A stretch of DNA of 64,000 nt from Macrolepiota albuminosa (lineage: Eukaryota; Basidiomycota; Agaricomycetes; Agaricales; Agaricaceae): the NCBI GenBank assembly GCA_027475525.1, contig JAMWFC010000046.1, forward strand, positions 1,550,001 through 1,614,000. The letters run 5' to 3'. Position numbers and translations under genes: made by a program. Shown piece after piece: positions 12,700 to 24,233 of the stretch (position 1 is its first letter; each line of letters opens with the position of its first letter). Under the pieces are notes generated by a model. It saw only the letters and a program-made list of their open reading frames with translations. It was not told the DNA's origin and did not search any database.

Positions 12700-13658
12700 C
12701 ATGTATAATACTATGGCATTGTAGCTACAGAATGCATCTAGGTTTATGTAATCAAAATCAAAACTGATGGAGCGATAGCCATTTTAAAATATTCACTCAT
12801 TGGGACAGTTTTTTGAGCATCTCTAATTTTATAATGGAGAAAAAGAAACACACCAACAGAGGATTGAAGTCATGGTTTCTTGGCATCAGGCACTGTCTTG
12901 GGTGTGGGCTGAATAGAGAGAGAAAAATAGGCAAATTGTGTGAATAACTTGTTGATTTGAATTTCTGGAAATAGAAACATGCTCATGTTGCTAGTCTTGC
13001 ACTTGGTAGGGCAAGGAGATGACACACTTATTATTTCTACATTGCTGTCATGCTCCTGGCAATGGTCATGGGTGCAGCAAGCATCTTCACAGCAGCAGGT
13101 TTAGAGAGAAAATCTAGAGAGAAAAGAAAAGGTGAGAAGAGAATGGTAATGGGAAAAAGCAAAGAGTGACCTCAGCATGCTCTTTGGCTTCTCATGCAGC
13201 TTGTTTGGTAGCTTCTTTGGCATGTTGATCATTAATTAATTTAAGAATTGTGTCTGCAAAGATACACCAGTTTTTAATGTTAGAAGAAGACTGGGCAAGT
13301 TGGTGTTTGATGTGGTCCTGGACTTTGTAGAGAGTGTCATAAAGGCCAGGCTGCTCAGCAATGAGGGGGAAGTCTGAGTTATCTATAAAGATCTGAGGCA
13401 ATGTGCACAAAGTTAAATTTGGAACAAGATCCAAAAATAAAAATGACACACAAGTTTGGCTGCTTTTAAATATTGGAACACTAGGCTGGACATCTTTTTT
13501 GCAAGAGCCTCCTCACAGAGATAGATAAAAGCAGTTCTAAAAGCAGCAACATGCTTGACAGATTTGATGCATTGATCTTCATCCCAGATAATGGCATTCT
13601 CAAGGAGGGAATAGGGTTCAGCACCAAGGGGTCTTTTAGGACCAGTAGGGGGAGCCAT
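12700..13658 (-). pseudogene. Family-H antisense gene remnant
   Basis: A minus-strand gene begins with an ATG at 13658 (MAPPTGPKRPLGAEPYS) and runs in frame to about 13455. It resumes after an intron-like gap ending CCTCAG near 13405, with a segment continuing to 13192 (NSDFPLIAEQPGLYDTLY). Further left, about 13095-12960, one frame reads a cysteine/histidine-rich stretch (CCCEDACCTHDHCQ). It lies opposite and just inside the family-H polypurine tract and 3' LTR, the same position as the antisense genes of Gy-A and Gy-C. Sequence similarity to those is not evident by eye, so shared ancestry is only inferred from position. Confidence 0.45.
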
Positions 13659-13835
13659 GGGTGATGGTAAACTAGAAATGTAGGGAATAATAGGAGGGTT
13701 TTAAATAGCCTTTGAAGCAACAAAGAGGACAGCCAAAACATGCAAAAGAAACCTCTAAACATTACAGGAGGTCCAGACAAAAATTTTGATATGATGGTAA
13801 AAAAATGGGACTTAATCTATTCTGGAACTATGAAT

Positions 13836-13869
13836 GACTGAGGACAGTCTTTATTTGGTGGGGGGGAGA
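13836..13869 (+). other. Family-H pre-LTR palindrome and polypurine tract
   Basis: The palindrome-like GACTGAGGACAGTC (13836-13849) is followed by GGTGGGGGGGAGA directly before the LTR. Gy-C has the same pair in the same place (50335-50369, minus sense), so families H and C are related despite different LTRs. Confidence 0.7.
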
Positions 13870-14695
13870 TAATACGACACTGTAACAGCAGTCAGAGACA
13901 CACTATGCACCAGAAGTCAAAATAAACATTTAATCATGGACTGAAAACTGTAAGCCTTCTGGTAGCAGTTTCAACAAAAATATATCTCCAAAACATCTCA
14001 ATAAATATACAGAAAAGTATAGAACAACAGGCAGGGACCAGCTTAAACTATCAGCTCAATAACAGTCCAACTACTGTTATGGAGAGGGGAAGCATGGAAG
14101 CTGGCAGAGAGGACAAAATGGGATCAAATTGTGATAATCTAGATTAAAATCAGATCTGACAATGCCCAATTTGATATGACTGAAAGAGGAAAGGGAAAGA
14201 AGCATGGAGGGATGTTAAAAGAAGCATGGAATGCAGGGAAGTGCTAAAAGAGGAAAGAAGGATCTATAAATGGGATCATGCTAAATGAAGCAGAAGCAAA
14301 TGGAAAAGTGGCAATCAGAGACATTCAGAGGAATGGTGACACCAAAACAGGCCTCTCAAAAGAGAAATTGGACTATCAAATATATTATTGAGGCTGAGGA
14401 GTTTACAACAAAGAGTTATGTGTAGCTAGTAGTCTGTGCACCAGAAAAACAGTATAAATAGCCCAAGTTTAGTAGAGAATAGACAGGCAATTGATAGGCA
14501 AAGGCTCAGTAGTTCCCAGGGCATAAATTGCTTAAGCTGGAGTTTATTGAGAATACTCTGCTTTTCAGAATATTATTAAAAGCATTCAATATTATAATAT
14601 CTTAATTTCATCATCAAGTTAGTATGAATTGGAAGTAACATTCTACACTAGCAAGCCCCAGAACTATCAAATACTACTTGCAACCAAGTACTACA
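13870..14695 (+). mobile_element. Family-H 3' LTR
   Basis: It matches, in opposite orientation, the solo LTR at 25414-26351. It starts TAATACGACAC (TGATACGACGC in the other copy) right after the polypurine tract and ends CAAGTACTACA. The element's internal part to the left survives only as the antisense-gene remnant. The other copy has an extra diverged ~79-base internal repeat, which explains its greater length. Confidence 0.8.
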
Positions 14696-16020
14696 ATGAG
14701 GTCCAGCTTGGACAGGGAGAGAGCAGAACTTGGCCATAGTGAGCCTTGTGATACTTCTTCATCTCTGTTCTCACTGTTTCCTGCATCTATTGCTTGGCAT
14801 CTTGGCATTCTCTTCTTTAAAGGAGAGTTTGAGTGGGGTCTTTTGTTCAATTTATGCATCTGCTTTGCAGCCTGTTTGGCCTTTTTATGATTCTATTTGA
14901 AAGTAATCATTTGCCATCTCTTTTCAATTTATGCATCTGCTTTGCAGCCTGTTTGGCCTTTTTATGATTCTATTTGAAAGTAATCATTTGCCATCTCTTG
15001 GTGGTGTCTTGTTTTAGAAAAGTGCATTCACATTGTTGCTAGCTCTTTTCAGGATGTTGTCCACTTTTATGCCTACAGGCTCCTTTGTATTTTCCTTGCC
15101 ATTGTTCTAAATGGTGAAGGGCTTGTATGTACCTTTTAACTCCTTTTTCTGGGCAATTTAGAAGGGGTGCATGTATTAGACTGTGGATCTGATGACTACT
15201 TCTGCATATTATCTCTCAGACAGTGTGCTGGAGGATCTTTCCATTGTTATCAGTGGATGGTCTTTCTGAGAGTGTCCTGTGCATCCTGTACCTGATCTCC
15301 TTGTTATTATTGTCTTACTTTCTTTCTCTTTTTTTGGGAGGGGAGACCAGCAATACTTTGCCAGTAGGTTTTACTCCATCCCACCCTTTTTTTTTGGAGA
15401 AGAAAGAGGGGGTGTCCTCGCTTTTCTACTAGACTTATGCACTCCCTGTTTATAGAGCTGTATGTTATTTCTATCATACTTAGCTGCTGCACCCTTTCTT
15501 TGTTCACACACCATAGTACATGATGTGTTGCCTAGATGTTTATTGTTATTCCAGCTACAATGTTGCTGGTGATTTCATTTTTAAGTTCCTTGTTCTGTCA
15601 TGAGGTGGAGGAGAGGCTTTTCTCAAATAACCAACTTGATTTCTATTCTGTTATAGTAGCCCTATATGGGCTCCAGTAGTATTCATACATTCTGTATGTC
15701 TACTACTAGTCACAGAGATGCATACTGGACCATGTGGTGGTTCAGGTTCAAGTTGCCTACTTCATTAAAAAATATTAAAATATATAAATATGCATATATA
15801 TACAAGCAAATAAAATCCCTCAGGGCTATGCAATTGAGGACATCTCCTGGGAGCCACAAAAGAATGTCTATGCCACTGCTTTGGTCCAGGAATTCTATCA
15901 GCAGCATTCCAATGCTCTCTGGGCAATCAGAGGCCTTTATTCTCTTTCCAAGGTAGACCAAACCATTTAGAACTACTTCTATCCAGCATGTCAAGATGTG
16001 ATGCTCTAGAGAGGGGGTGA
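14696..16020. other. Non-coding or unrecognised decayed repeat
   Basis: No supportable gene was found. Short open segments on both strands have no recognisable domain. The last bases (GAGAGGGGGTGA, 16009-16020) form a polypurine tract directly before the family-X LTR, so at least the right part should be decayed internal sequence of a family-X element. It contains one 77-base duplication. Confidence 0.5.
14846..14999. repeat. 77-bp exact tandem duplication (14846-14922, 14923-14999)
   Basis: Two adjacent identical 77-base copies in decayed repeat sequence. Confidence 0.9.
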
Positions 16021-17041
16021 TGTCAGGGAACTCCTCATTTCTTCCTTCTTTCACTCTCTATTCCTTCACTCTCCTTTTATTTATTTTCTTATTTCTTCTA
16101 TCATTCTCTTATTTTACTGTTTTTATTCTTTCAACACTATCTGTTAGTACTATTCTCAGCCTTTGAGGTGCTCTGGTTCTTTAGCTATCATTCAGACAAG
16201 TGTGGGCCCTTCAATACTGCTTTCAGACTGCTTATATAAGCCAGAGTTTGCTTTTCTGACTTCTAAAGTCCAAAGTTTTTCTGCTTTGTTTGTATAGTTG
16301 TTTATTTAGGCAATTTTTAAGTTTTTAAAGTTTTGTTGTACTGTACAGTTGTTTTTCATGCTTGAATGGCCTCAGAAGCATCCAACCTAGCATAGAGAAT
16401 TTCTACACTTGTTTTTTTGGATTTCTCTCTGCCAGGTGAGTAATCATTATAATATTGTTAATATATACTCTAATATACTTTAGATCTCTCTCTGCTAGCT
16501 GTTGTCAGGGGACTCCTCATTTCTTCCTTTTCTCACTCCTTATTTCTTCACTCTCCTTCCATTCATTCTCTTATTTCTTCTGACATTATTTCATTTTACT
16601 GTTTCTATTCTTTCAACACTATCTGTTAGTACTACTCTCAGCCCTTGAGATGCTCTGGTTCTTTGGCCACCATTCAGACAAGTGTGGGCCACTCAGCACT
16701 GCTTCCAGACTGCTTATATAAGCCAGAGTTTGCCAGAGTTTGCCCCTTATTTGTGCAATTGTTTGTGTAGGCAATTTTCGAGTTTTTAAGGTTTTGTTGT
16801 ACTGTACAGTTGTTTCCCATGCTTCAGAGGCCCCAGAAGCATACAACCTGGCATAGGGAATCCCTAGACTTGTTCTCTTTGGATCTCCCTCTGCCAGGTG
16901 AGTAGCTACCTTGATATTGTCAGTATATATTCTAATACACTTTGGATCTCCCTCTGCCAGCTGTGTGACTGAGCCACAGCCTCTAGAGGTCGCCCTTACA
17001 GCTGTGTGACTAAGCCATAGCCTCTAGAAGTTGTCCTTACA
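16021..17041 (+). mobile_element. Older family-X 3' LTR, split by a younger X LTR
   Basis: It starts TGTCAGGGAACTCC just after a polypurine tract and runs to 16502. It resumes at 17006 (GTGACTAAGCCATAG) and ends TTGTCCTTACA at 17041. The gap is exactly filled by the second LTR and its target duplication. It is more diverged from the 26531 copy than the inner LTR is, as expected for the older layer. Confidence 0.88.
16498..17005 (+). mobile_element. Younger family-X solo LTR nested in an X LTR, TSD GCTGT
   Basis: The LTR is 16503-17000 (TGTCAGGGGACTCC to CGCCCTTACA). GCTGT precedes it at 16498-16502 and follows it at 17001-17005. Removing it and one GCTGT restores the outer LTR. Confidence 0.92.
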
Positions 17042-17678
17042 GTTGTACATATCAAAGACAGTCTGTTATCCATTGTTCTCTATGTGATAATGAACATGAA
17101 GTAAAGAAATGTCCTTCTCAGAAGCCAGAGGAACAAGAGTAATCTGAGAATTTGGTCTATGTAATGAGTCAGCCTCAGGGGCAAGCAACAAATTTCTGTG
17201 CTTGCCACTATCACAGGAGCTGCTTGCCTAATTTATAGACCTAAATAAGATTTCCTTTTGATAGAATCTACTTATAGTCAACCTCAGAATACTAGCAGAC
17301 TGGCCCTGATTTTGCATCAGAAAAATTTGCAGAGGCCAGAGCAACCTTACAAAATGCAAACAAAGGCCTGGACAACACTATGGCAAGCATGACATTGACC
17401 CAAGTATGGAACATCACAAATTATGTGGAGTGCACAGTCTGAGATGCGTAGATAAGAGAACAAGAGCAGACAGAGCATGGCAGAAAGGTTACTCAGAGAG
17501 GAGCAGCAGAGGGAGAGAGAGGCCTAGATAAAAGAGGAGGAAGAGAGAGCTGCTGCAGGTGAGAAGATAAAAAAAATAGACTGAAGTATCTAGACATCCC
17601 TATGTAGCCCCCACCTACACTGCAGATTGAAATTGCCTCAAGATATGCAACAGCAAAACTTCAAAAAGAATAATACAT
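17042..17678 (+). pseudogene. Retroelement remnant with zinc-knuckle-like motif
   Basis: Near 17074-17112 one frame reads C-S-L-C-D-N-E-H-E-V-K-K-C, a slightly short CCHC-like knuckle followed by a charged tail. A helix-rich stretch lies near 17400-17560. Stops are frequent. It is probably gag-type debris but is not assignable to a family. Confidence 0.35.
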
Positions 17679-19563
17679 TGATGATGCCCAAAGTTTGGTC
17701 AGTAACAAATATATAATACTATTACCAATCTAAAAGTCTATGTTGAGCATGCTAGAATGTAGTGAGAGAGTTCTGGACATGCCTCAGAGAACATGTCAAT
17801 AATATAGTAAAAAGGTGGCAAGGGAGTTGGCAAGGGCAAGGTGCTAATAACAAAGGTGCCTGTGGAATAAACAGCAAGGTAAGTGCGATAAGACAAGTGG
17901 CAAAAACACAATAAGCTTAGCAACTTCTAAGCAACTATAGTGCCTGCTGTAAATGCAAGGCACAAAAGTTCCATTTAATAACAATAATCCACAACTGCCA
18001 ACTGGTCAACCTGCTGCTGATTACAAATAACATCTGAGCCATAGGGTAGACTGAAGTGAGTAGAGCAAGAAGCTCTGTTCTGCTGCTGGAGTATAAGTCA
18101 GTAAGTATCTTTATACTATAGTGAGTTCACTATTGCCAAGTAACTAATAATGCCAAAGTATGGTAAACTGTAAAATTTTATAGAAGGTATTGGTTTGTAA
18201 TGCCCAGGACTTTGTGCTGCAGCAACATGATCTGATGGCTATTCACCAGCCCATGGTGATTAGCGCTGCCAGCTTGGTGCTGCCAACTACCCAAGATGGC
18301 ACCACCGTGGCAGCACTTTTTGCCTGCTCTCCTCATCATCCCATCTCCTTGAAACTTAAGCCTGTTGTCACATCCCCTAGCAAGAGTCCTGGTAAGCGCT
18401 GCAAGTTAGCACCTGCTACTCCTGTGGTTTTGTCTATGACTATGTACTTTGTGAGTTGGACAGCTTGGTTTTGCACCACCTAGTAGCAGCATTCTGACTC
18501 ATTCCCTACTTAGCATGTGAACACATTCCATTACCTTTGGTGGCGCTAGATATCAATATGGCCAAACTTAGAGAGCTTGAGGAGACGGAGTTAGTGGACA
18601 ATGACAAGACTGCCCTGGATGATAACACCAAGCAATAAATGAGGACAAGAAGATAGGCGCTAACTGTTAGCGCCTCAAGTAAAGCTTGGCTGTGCACTCA
18701 AGGAAATCAAAAAGCTATGAATAAATACCATAGAAGCACGACTAAAGATGCTACAAGATACACTACAAACATAGTTAAACATGTCTATGATGCCCTACAA
18801 GGCCCGCTAGAAAAATTGAGCCTGCCACTTGGATAGGGGCACATGGAATGGTCCTTGAGGGTGGGGAGGCACAGATGGAGCGCGTGGTAGAGGTTTGGGA
18901 AAAAAGGTCTGAAAGGCTGGAGGAGGAGGTGGAGAAGACTCAGGAAAGGACAGGTCCGGGCTGACATTGGAAACTAGCGGCAAAAAGGGAACGACAGCAT
19001 GTGCCAGCATAGCCCTTCAAACCTCAGTGGTGATAATGGCAGGTAAGAGGAGCCAAGTAAGCTCCTTTAGAATGGGGAGAATCAGTAGACACCAAAAAGG
19101 AGGAAAAGTCAAGTAAGGACTAACCAGCTTATCACTTTCCTCAAGGAGTCGCTTCAAACTTGTGGAAGAAGCGGTAACGGGAGGCTAGCGGACTCATGAA
19201 TGACACCTAATAACACGCATAAAAAGTGGCTTACTGCGTTTATAGGTGCTTCTCCTTCAATCATCCACTCATCAGCCACAGCCAACAAGATAGTATAACG
19301 TCTGACCAGCGTTATGATATCGCCGTTATGGTGAGGGCTCCAAGATCAGACACCAAGCTATTTGTTATTTTTAGTAGATCATCAATTCATTTGCTAAATG
19401 CTATCATCAATGATTGATGCTATCTGTCTGCTGTCATTCCATCTGCCATCAGTGCTGTCATTGATCAGATCTGCTTTTTGCCATGTGCAGCTGTCAAATA
19501 TTGCTAAAATTGATCAGATTGCATGCACTAATGTGCTGATCCTATATGAGGTCCTATCAACAT
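17675..19563 (-). mobile_element. Scrambled family-C copy (Gy-D), TSD ACAT
   Basis: It starts TGATGATGCCCAAAG at 17679 and ends GGTCCTATCA at 19559, the termini of the Gy-C LTR. It is flanked by ACAT at 17675-17678 and 19560-19563. The left ~500 bases and the right ~220 bases (from about 19340) match the two ends of one LTR. Between them lie about 1150 bases of other sequence, including an integrase C-terminus reading in the opposite orientation. It is therefore neither a simple solo LTR nor an intact element. CpGs are largely lost. Confidence 0.8.
18190..18640 (+). pseudogene. Family-C integrase C-terminus fragment, inverted
   Basis: From about 18440 the plus strand reads LCELDSLVLHHLVAAF, stop, LIPYLACEHIPLPLVALDI, then AKLRELEETELVDND and a stop at about 18640. 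This closely parallels the last ~65 residues of Gy-C pol, which lie on the minus strand there. The 18190-18440 part is open but unrecognised. It sits inside the scrambled copy at 17679-19559, against the orientation of the flanking LTR ends. Confidence 0.7.
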
Positions 19564-20720
19564 AGAGCTTTGGTACTTCATCAATAAGAGGTATATAGAT
19601 GAGATAGGAGATGCAAGGACAGGGAGAAAGACAGCCTGGTGAGTAACCAGATTATAATCATTTAAAGCATTTCTGGAGATCTGTGGTAGAGATGCAATGC
19701 TATTGGCATTGCACATCAGTAAGCAGTAAATCTAATTTATGGTGTGGGACATACAGTGTGCTCAAAGTAGACATCCCATGACCTGGAATTTTGGAATAGT
19801 ATCTGCTCCCAGAAAAATCACTATTTTTCTCGAGAACTCTCGGAGTATGCTCGTGCTTTGAACAGTGGGTTTCAAGGGAATGTAATAGTTTTCCCAAGTT
19901 CTCGAACCCTTCCTTCCTGATTAGGATATCTAATCATATCTAATCTTCCCGAATCCCCAGCTGTCACAAAACCCGTCCAACTCTACATAGTTAATGCAGG
20001 GAGTGCTCGAAGACTCAGCCGATTTGCTGGCTGTGGCACAGGGGTCAGCGCATCATTCGTGCCTTATCAGAAGGCTGATGGATTCACAGGTTCAAGATCA
20101 TGGTTCCATCCTTCTGCATATCATACGATGATGGCGTTCTCTAAGTTTCCTCCATTCTGTCGCCCTTCCCGTCTTTCCAGCCACCTGATATCGGTGTTGA
20201 GGTTGAGGACCACAAAAAGTGAGAAAGTACCCTTGTGGTCCTCCTCTTCCATATCAGAGCTAGGCAAGTAGTCTGGGTCATGTTTTTGCAGCGGGGTCAT
20301 CACCATTCAGGCCAGATCCGGATCCTTCCTTCCTTTAAGTGCTCTGTGATTCAACGACTTCCAGACGTGCAACGAAGGTCCAGTAAGCACTCTATAATAT
20401 TGACTTTTTCGAGTAGACTATGTTACGTAATATGCTATGTACCTATTTTATTTTTTGGTCGCTGCACGAGGCAATCAAAATTGCGGTTGCCTGGAGGCAC
20501 GTCGGATTTGACTGCGGTGCACTGTAGACGCTGGCGGAAACGTTCACTCTACTGCCAGACATGTTGTCTTCTGTTGATTTCGTTTTGACTGTTGTGGGAA
20601 CGCTGTCCCTAATCAAGTTACTCAAGGTGCGTGATTTCAGGAATCGATATCTCTGGATTTTGATCAAGGAGCTCGACACAGGAAAACACAACCTCGTTTT
20701 TCATCCTCATCCCTGTAGCT
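19564..20720. other. Intergenic, 5' flank of host gene
   Basis: No recognisable gene or repeat. Base use shifts here to that of the host island. Short open segments on both strands lack recognisable features. The promoter of the 20721 gene should lie here, but no element can be named with confidence. Confidence 0.5.
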
Positions 20721-22622
20721 ATGTTATCGTTCTCAAAGCAGGTCGTTCTTGCCCAAGCTCCAGTCAATGACGTCGTCTCCTGGCCTCCTGGCCTTCTACT
20801 CCTGGCCACAATCATGTATGCTGCGATCGCACAAGCGCCTGACCTTTTGTGGGAAATTGAACCCTGTACGGGGTTTTTTTTGGCGAATGGGCTTCCAAAG
20901 ATCTCCATCCCTGGCATGCAACGTGTGAGATGGGTGTCAAATGCCTGCCACTTTGTGTCTGGGATCCGTACGGCGTCCGGAATCTCCAATTTCTGGATCA
21001 GGGCCAACGATATAACCAATCATGCACGCACGACCGCCTTGAAGATGGCCTTGAAGACGATGCATTGTGTATTTTATGAGGAAGCCCAACCTTACAACGC
21101 AGCCCTTTGGAAGATCACTCCTACTGGACTAGTTGTTCCCACTGGGTTTAACTTCTCGACTACCTCTCCAGGCTCGCAAGCTGAACACACTACAGGCATT
21201 GATATCCCGTCATCTCGCGACTTCCTTTTGTTCGCTGCCATTGATTACCACGTCTTCAGAGAATGGCATGTAGATGTATATTCTGACGGAAAATTAGTTT
21301 TTTCCTCTGAAGGAATGCCACCCTCCGCAGTAATTGATGTTGGAAGCCCAGAGGAAGCACTGCCCGTCGTCATCGCACAAATGGTGCGACGTCCACAGTC
21401 ACAGAGTTCTTTGCGTGCCATTGCCCGCATAGATAACCAAGAAAGCACTGACGCAGACGTCCCAGGCCCATATGACATCTCCATCGAAGATGTACCGTGC
21501 AACATCCCAGTGTGCAGCATTGATTTTCATTCCTATGCGCCGGAAGGATACAAGGTTTCTGCGACCATTGAAGAACTGGCAAGTGCCTACCATAAGGTTG
21601 TTCAATATACAAAGCATCGCGTCCCAAACTTCGCCCGCTCATCCAACCAAGTGGCCACAATTGATGTCGGGCAAACTCTATGGATCGCGATTTTTGGTGG
21701 AGCTCTATTTGACAGAGGCAGGCTTACTATCCAGAATTTGCCTGGAAGAATGTCTATAAAGGGTCTCAGTGCTGATGAGGCCTACCTGGAACGCCTCGAA
21801 GGTGTTCTCAGGCTCGTCGAACCTTATGGTATGACCTCTACATTCGATGAGATCGTACACAGCAATGGAATCGCACGGAGATCCGCTTACCCATTCCTGC
21901 TCACCGGAGTGTTTGCGCAAGCTATTGTTTGCTACTTCCTCGCAGTAGGCACATCAGCGGGTGTTTGGTCGAGTGTTGCACTTGCGAACAGTCTCTTCAT
22001 TGGTAAGTTGGCTGACCTCCACAGCGTATACTGGGGTAAAACATCCAATACGTTCCAGCCGGGCATGAAGATGATCGTTCCTGGTTCGACCCAGCTATTG
22101 GCTATCGCCACGTTCGATCGTACAACGCCCCGACAGGGGGATTTACGACCAGGTTTCTTACTCAACCTTGTAGGGCTGATCTCATCGGTTATGGGTGCTA
22201 CATTTCAGAACAGAACCCGTCAGGCTTTGGGGTTTTCTCCATTCGTTGCAACCCCTGCATGGGTCGTCTTCACCTCGGTCACACTATGCCTCGGAATGTC
22301 GTCGTTGATTGCGACAACTTTAATCTTTCAACAACGCAAAGAAAGAACATGGACCCATGACAGTGAACTGCCAATACGATGGGTCACCTACAGCACCTTG
22401 ATCTCCTCATGTTTAGTCTCAGGGTTGGCGATCTTTTTCTTTCAATTGAAACTTTTGCATCTCTGGCCCATCCTCGACGCACTCGTTTGGTTGAGTGGCA
22501 TGCCTTTGGGAATGATCGAAAATGGGTATTGTGTTTCGTCAGACATGAACACATTACATATGCTGCTTACGAACCGATGGATGATGGGGGCAGTAGCAAG
22601 CGCTGTTGGTAGCGCCGGTTAG
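20721..22622 (+). CDS. Host multi-pass membrane protein, unknown function
   Basis: An uninterrupted 633-codon frame, the longest host-like gene in the window, not linked to any repeat. The N-terminus has a hydrophobic stretch at residues 24-38 (GLLLLATIMYAAIA), a possible signal anchor. Residues 40-385 are soluble-looking with scattered cysteines. The C-terminal 250 residues contain about five or six hydrophobic segments, near 388-410, 412-430, 478-497, 513-536, 553-576 and 581-599, followed by a short tail. The start is the first ATG of the open frame; an upstream exon cannot be excluded, and no intron is needed. I recognise no family. The lack of stops among decayed neighbours suggests a conserved, functional gene. 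It is presumably a membrane-bound protein with a large N-terminal domain. Confidence 0.75.
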   Translation: MLSFSKQVVLAQAPVNDVVSWPPGLLLLATIMYAAIAQAPDLLWEIEPCTGFFLANGLPKISIPGMQRVRWVSNACHFVSGIRTASGISNFWIRANDITNHARTTALKMALKTMHCVFYEEAQPYNAALWKITPTGLVVPTGFNFSTTSPGSQAEHTTGIDIPSSRDFLLFAAIDYHVFREWHVDVYSDGKLVFSSEGMPPSAVIDVGSPEEALPVVIAQMVRRPQSQSSLRAIARIDNQESTDADVPGPYDISIEDVPCNIPVCSIDFHSYAPEGYKVSATIEELASAYHKVVQYTKHRVPNFARSSNQVATIDVGQTLWIAIFGGALFDRGRLTIQNLPGRMSIKGLSADEAYLERLEGVLRLVEPYGMTSTFDEIVHSNGIARRSAYPFLLTGVFAQAIVCYFLAVGTSAGVWSSVALANSLFIGKLADLHSVYWGKTSNTFQPGMKMIVPGSTQLLAIATFDRTTPRQGDLRPGFLLNLVGLISSVMGATFQNRTRQALGFSPFVATPAWVVFTSVTLCLGMSSLIATTLIFQQRKERTWTHDSELPIRWVTYSTLISSCLVSGLAIFFFQLKLLHLWPILDALVWLSGMPLGMIENGYCVSSDMNTLHMLLTNRWMMGAVASAVGSAG

Positions 22623-23856
22623 ACGTGGATTGATAATGAATAGTTTGATGACACTGTTTTCTAACAAAAAAAGTCTTTTCTGGGAAAGCTTCGTCAGTAT
22701 TGATATTCCAGCTTTGGACATGTTATGACCTTGCACGACAGCAACAACAAACTATGTCTGAAGCTTTCCAACCTCGAACAAGTTTGAATAGTTCTTCTGA
22801 GATCGTGAAGGACCTAGAGTACCGTTGCCAAAGATGCACAGCTGGTATTTCCTCGCGCCTCATAAGTAGTATATCTGAAGACTTGGAGATAATGACCGCA
22901 TGAATTCATCTATATTTTGTGGAATGAGGTAGAGTGGGGCTGGCATCCATTCCAAGAAGGTGTAGACGATGCTGCGAGGGACAATCCAGCAAGAGAAGCG
23001 ACTTGTTTAATAAGTTTCGCAGAGACTTGGCGTAAGAAACAGACTCTTCTCGAGATACCGCCTGACTTGGCTTTTGAGTTTCAAGATGGATTTCCCTAAA
23101 AAAGGGGATAATACGTTCAGATGATCCGGAGGTGTTTGAATCGATCGCGGTTTATATAACAAGGGAAATCACCACACTAAAATTGTATCTGGGTAAGTCT
23201 CCAGCTACAACACCGCCGTCACAATAGTCCAGACCCACAATCCAGTCGTTCAAGACTTGATTTGTCTTGTTGTCTTGTTAAATGAAGTACGGACGCCAGG
23301 AGTCTCAAAGTTTTGGTGATAACCAACCAGTCAATAGTGCCTTCGTGAAGCTTTAAGCTAGCGCGTCAAATCAAGAGTAGCAGTTGCCAGGACCTTGATC
23401 CAGATTCCAGAATATAGTTCCAGAGTGTCAAGGGGGATACGTGATGGCAGACTATACAAGCTCAAGACGTCTTCTCTGACGTGGGGCTAATGTCAAAGGT
23501 TATGGAGCTATGTGACCGTGTGGTGACCGGTCATCGATCATCCCCGATCACGTCACGAACATCCATACTTGTAGGATAGAATGTACATGAGACTAATTCG
23601 AGGATGTATTATACTGACAATCATATCCATACTATGAAGGACCTGACCGGACAAAATTATCTTGATCAAGTGTCTTGCTGATGTCCTTCGTCATGACTTG
23701 ATTTCGTTGGCAGGCTTTGTACATGTAGACCGTTACCTACCATCAAAGATGATCAATTGAACTTCTTCTGCAATCTTGGCCTTCTTTCGCTGCTCAAAGT
23801 CTGTCCATCGGCCTGCTCTCTGGACTGTTGCGGTCGGTCCTTTTTCCACGACTATC
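22623..23856. other. Intergenic host sequence
   Basis: No gene was supported. Two short plus-strand open segments (22700-22903, 22917-23099) show no recognisable motif and may be part of the 3' flank. No repeat was recognised. Confidence 0.45.
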
Positions 23857-23988
23857 ATGTCCTCCCTCCCAGCAGATCCTCCTCCCCCTTGCAGAGAGGC
23901 TGGGTGTGGCTGCACTTCGTTTCTTCCTGATCCTACAGATTGTGCTTGTGGGCACAGCCTGTCTTCCCATCAAAACCACCCACCGTGA
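23857..23988 (+). CDS. Small Cys/His-rich ORF or first exon
   Basis: From ATG 23857 the frame encodes 43 residues with a compact Cys/His pattern: PPPPCREAGCGCTSF, then DCACGHSLSSHQNH, and a stop at 23986-23988. A C-x-C and C-x-C-G-H arrangement with a following His looks like a small zinc-binding module. A GTGAC directly after the last Pro codon could be a splice donor, so this may be a first exon. No downstream exon was found. It could be a gene relic. Confidence 0.3.
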   Translation: MSSLPADPPPPCREAGCGCTSFLPDPTDCACGHSLSSHQNHPP

Positions 23989-24233
23989 CACTGTCCTGGA
24001 AGTTCATCGTCACTTTTTCTTAATGTATGTTGTTTTCACTTTGAGGTTTTTTCTTCTTCTGATTGCTCTAGACAGAAAGTGATACCTATAGAAGTACATG
24101 TAGTAATTGTGGTGAACTGTATTTTTGCCACACAATCTTGTCAACAAATAACATACTTTTGTAGACACCATCAATGACATCTGCCATGGTCAGCAATAAT
24201 TCAAATACCACTGCTGGTTCTGAAAGGTATTTC

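Noticed and set aside
15223..15432. Hydrophobic 69-codon plus-strand frame as a small membrane protein
   Set aside because: T-rich decayed repeat sequence gives Leu/Ser/Phe-rich frames by chance; no start context or conservation supports it.
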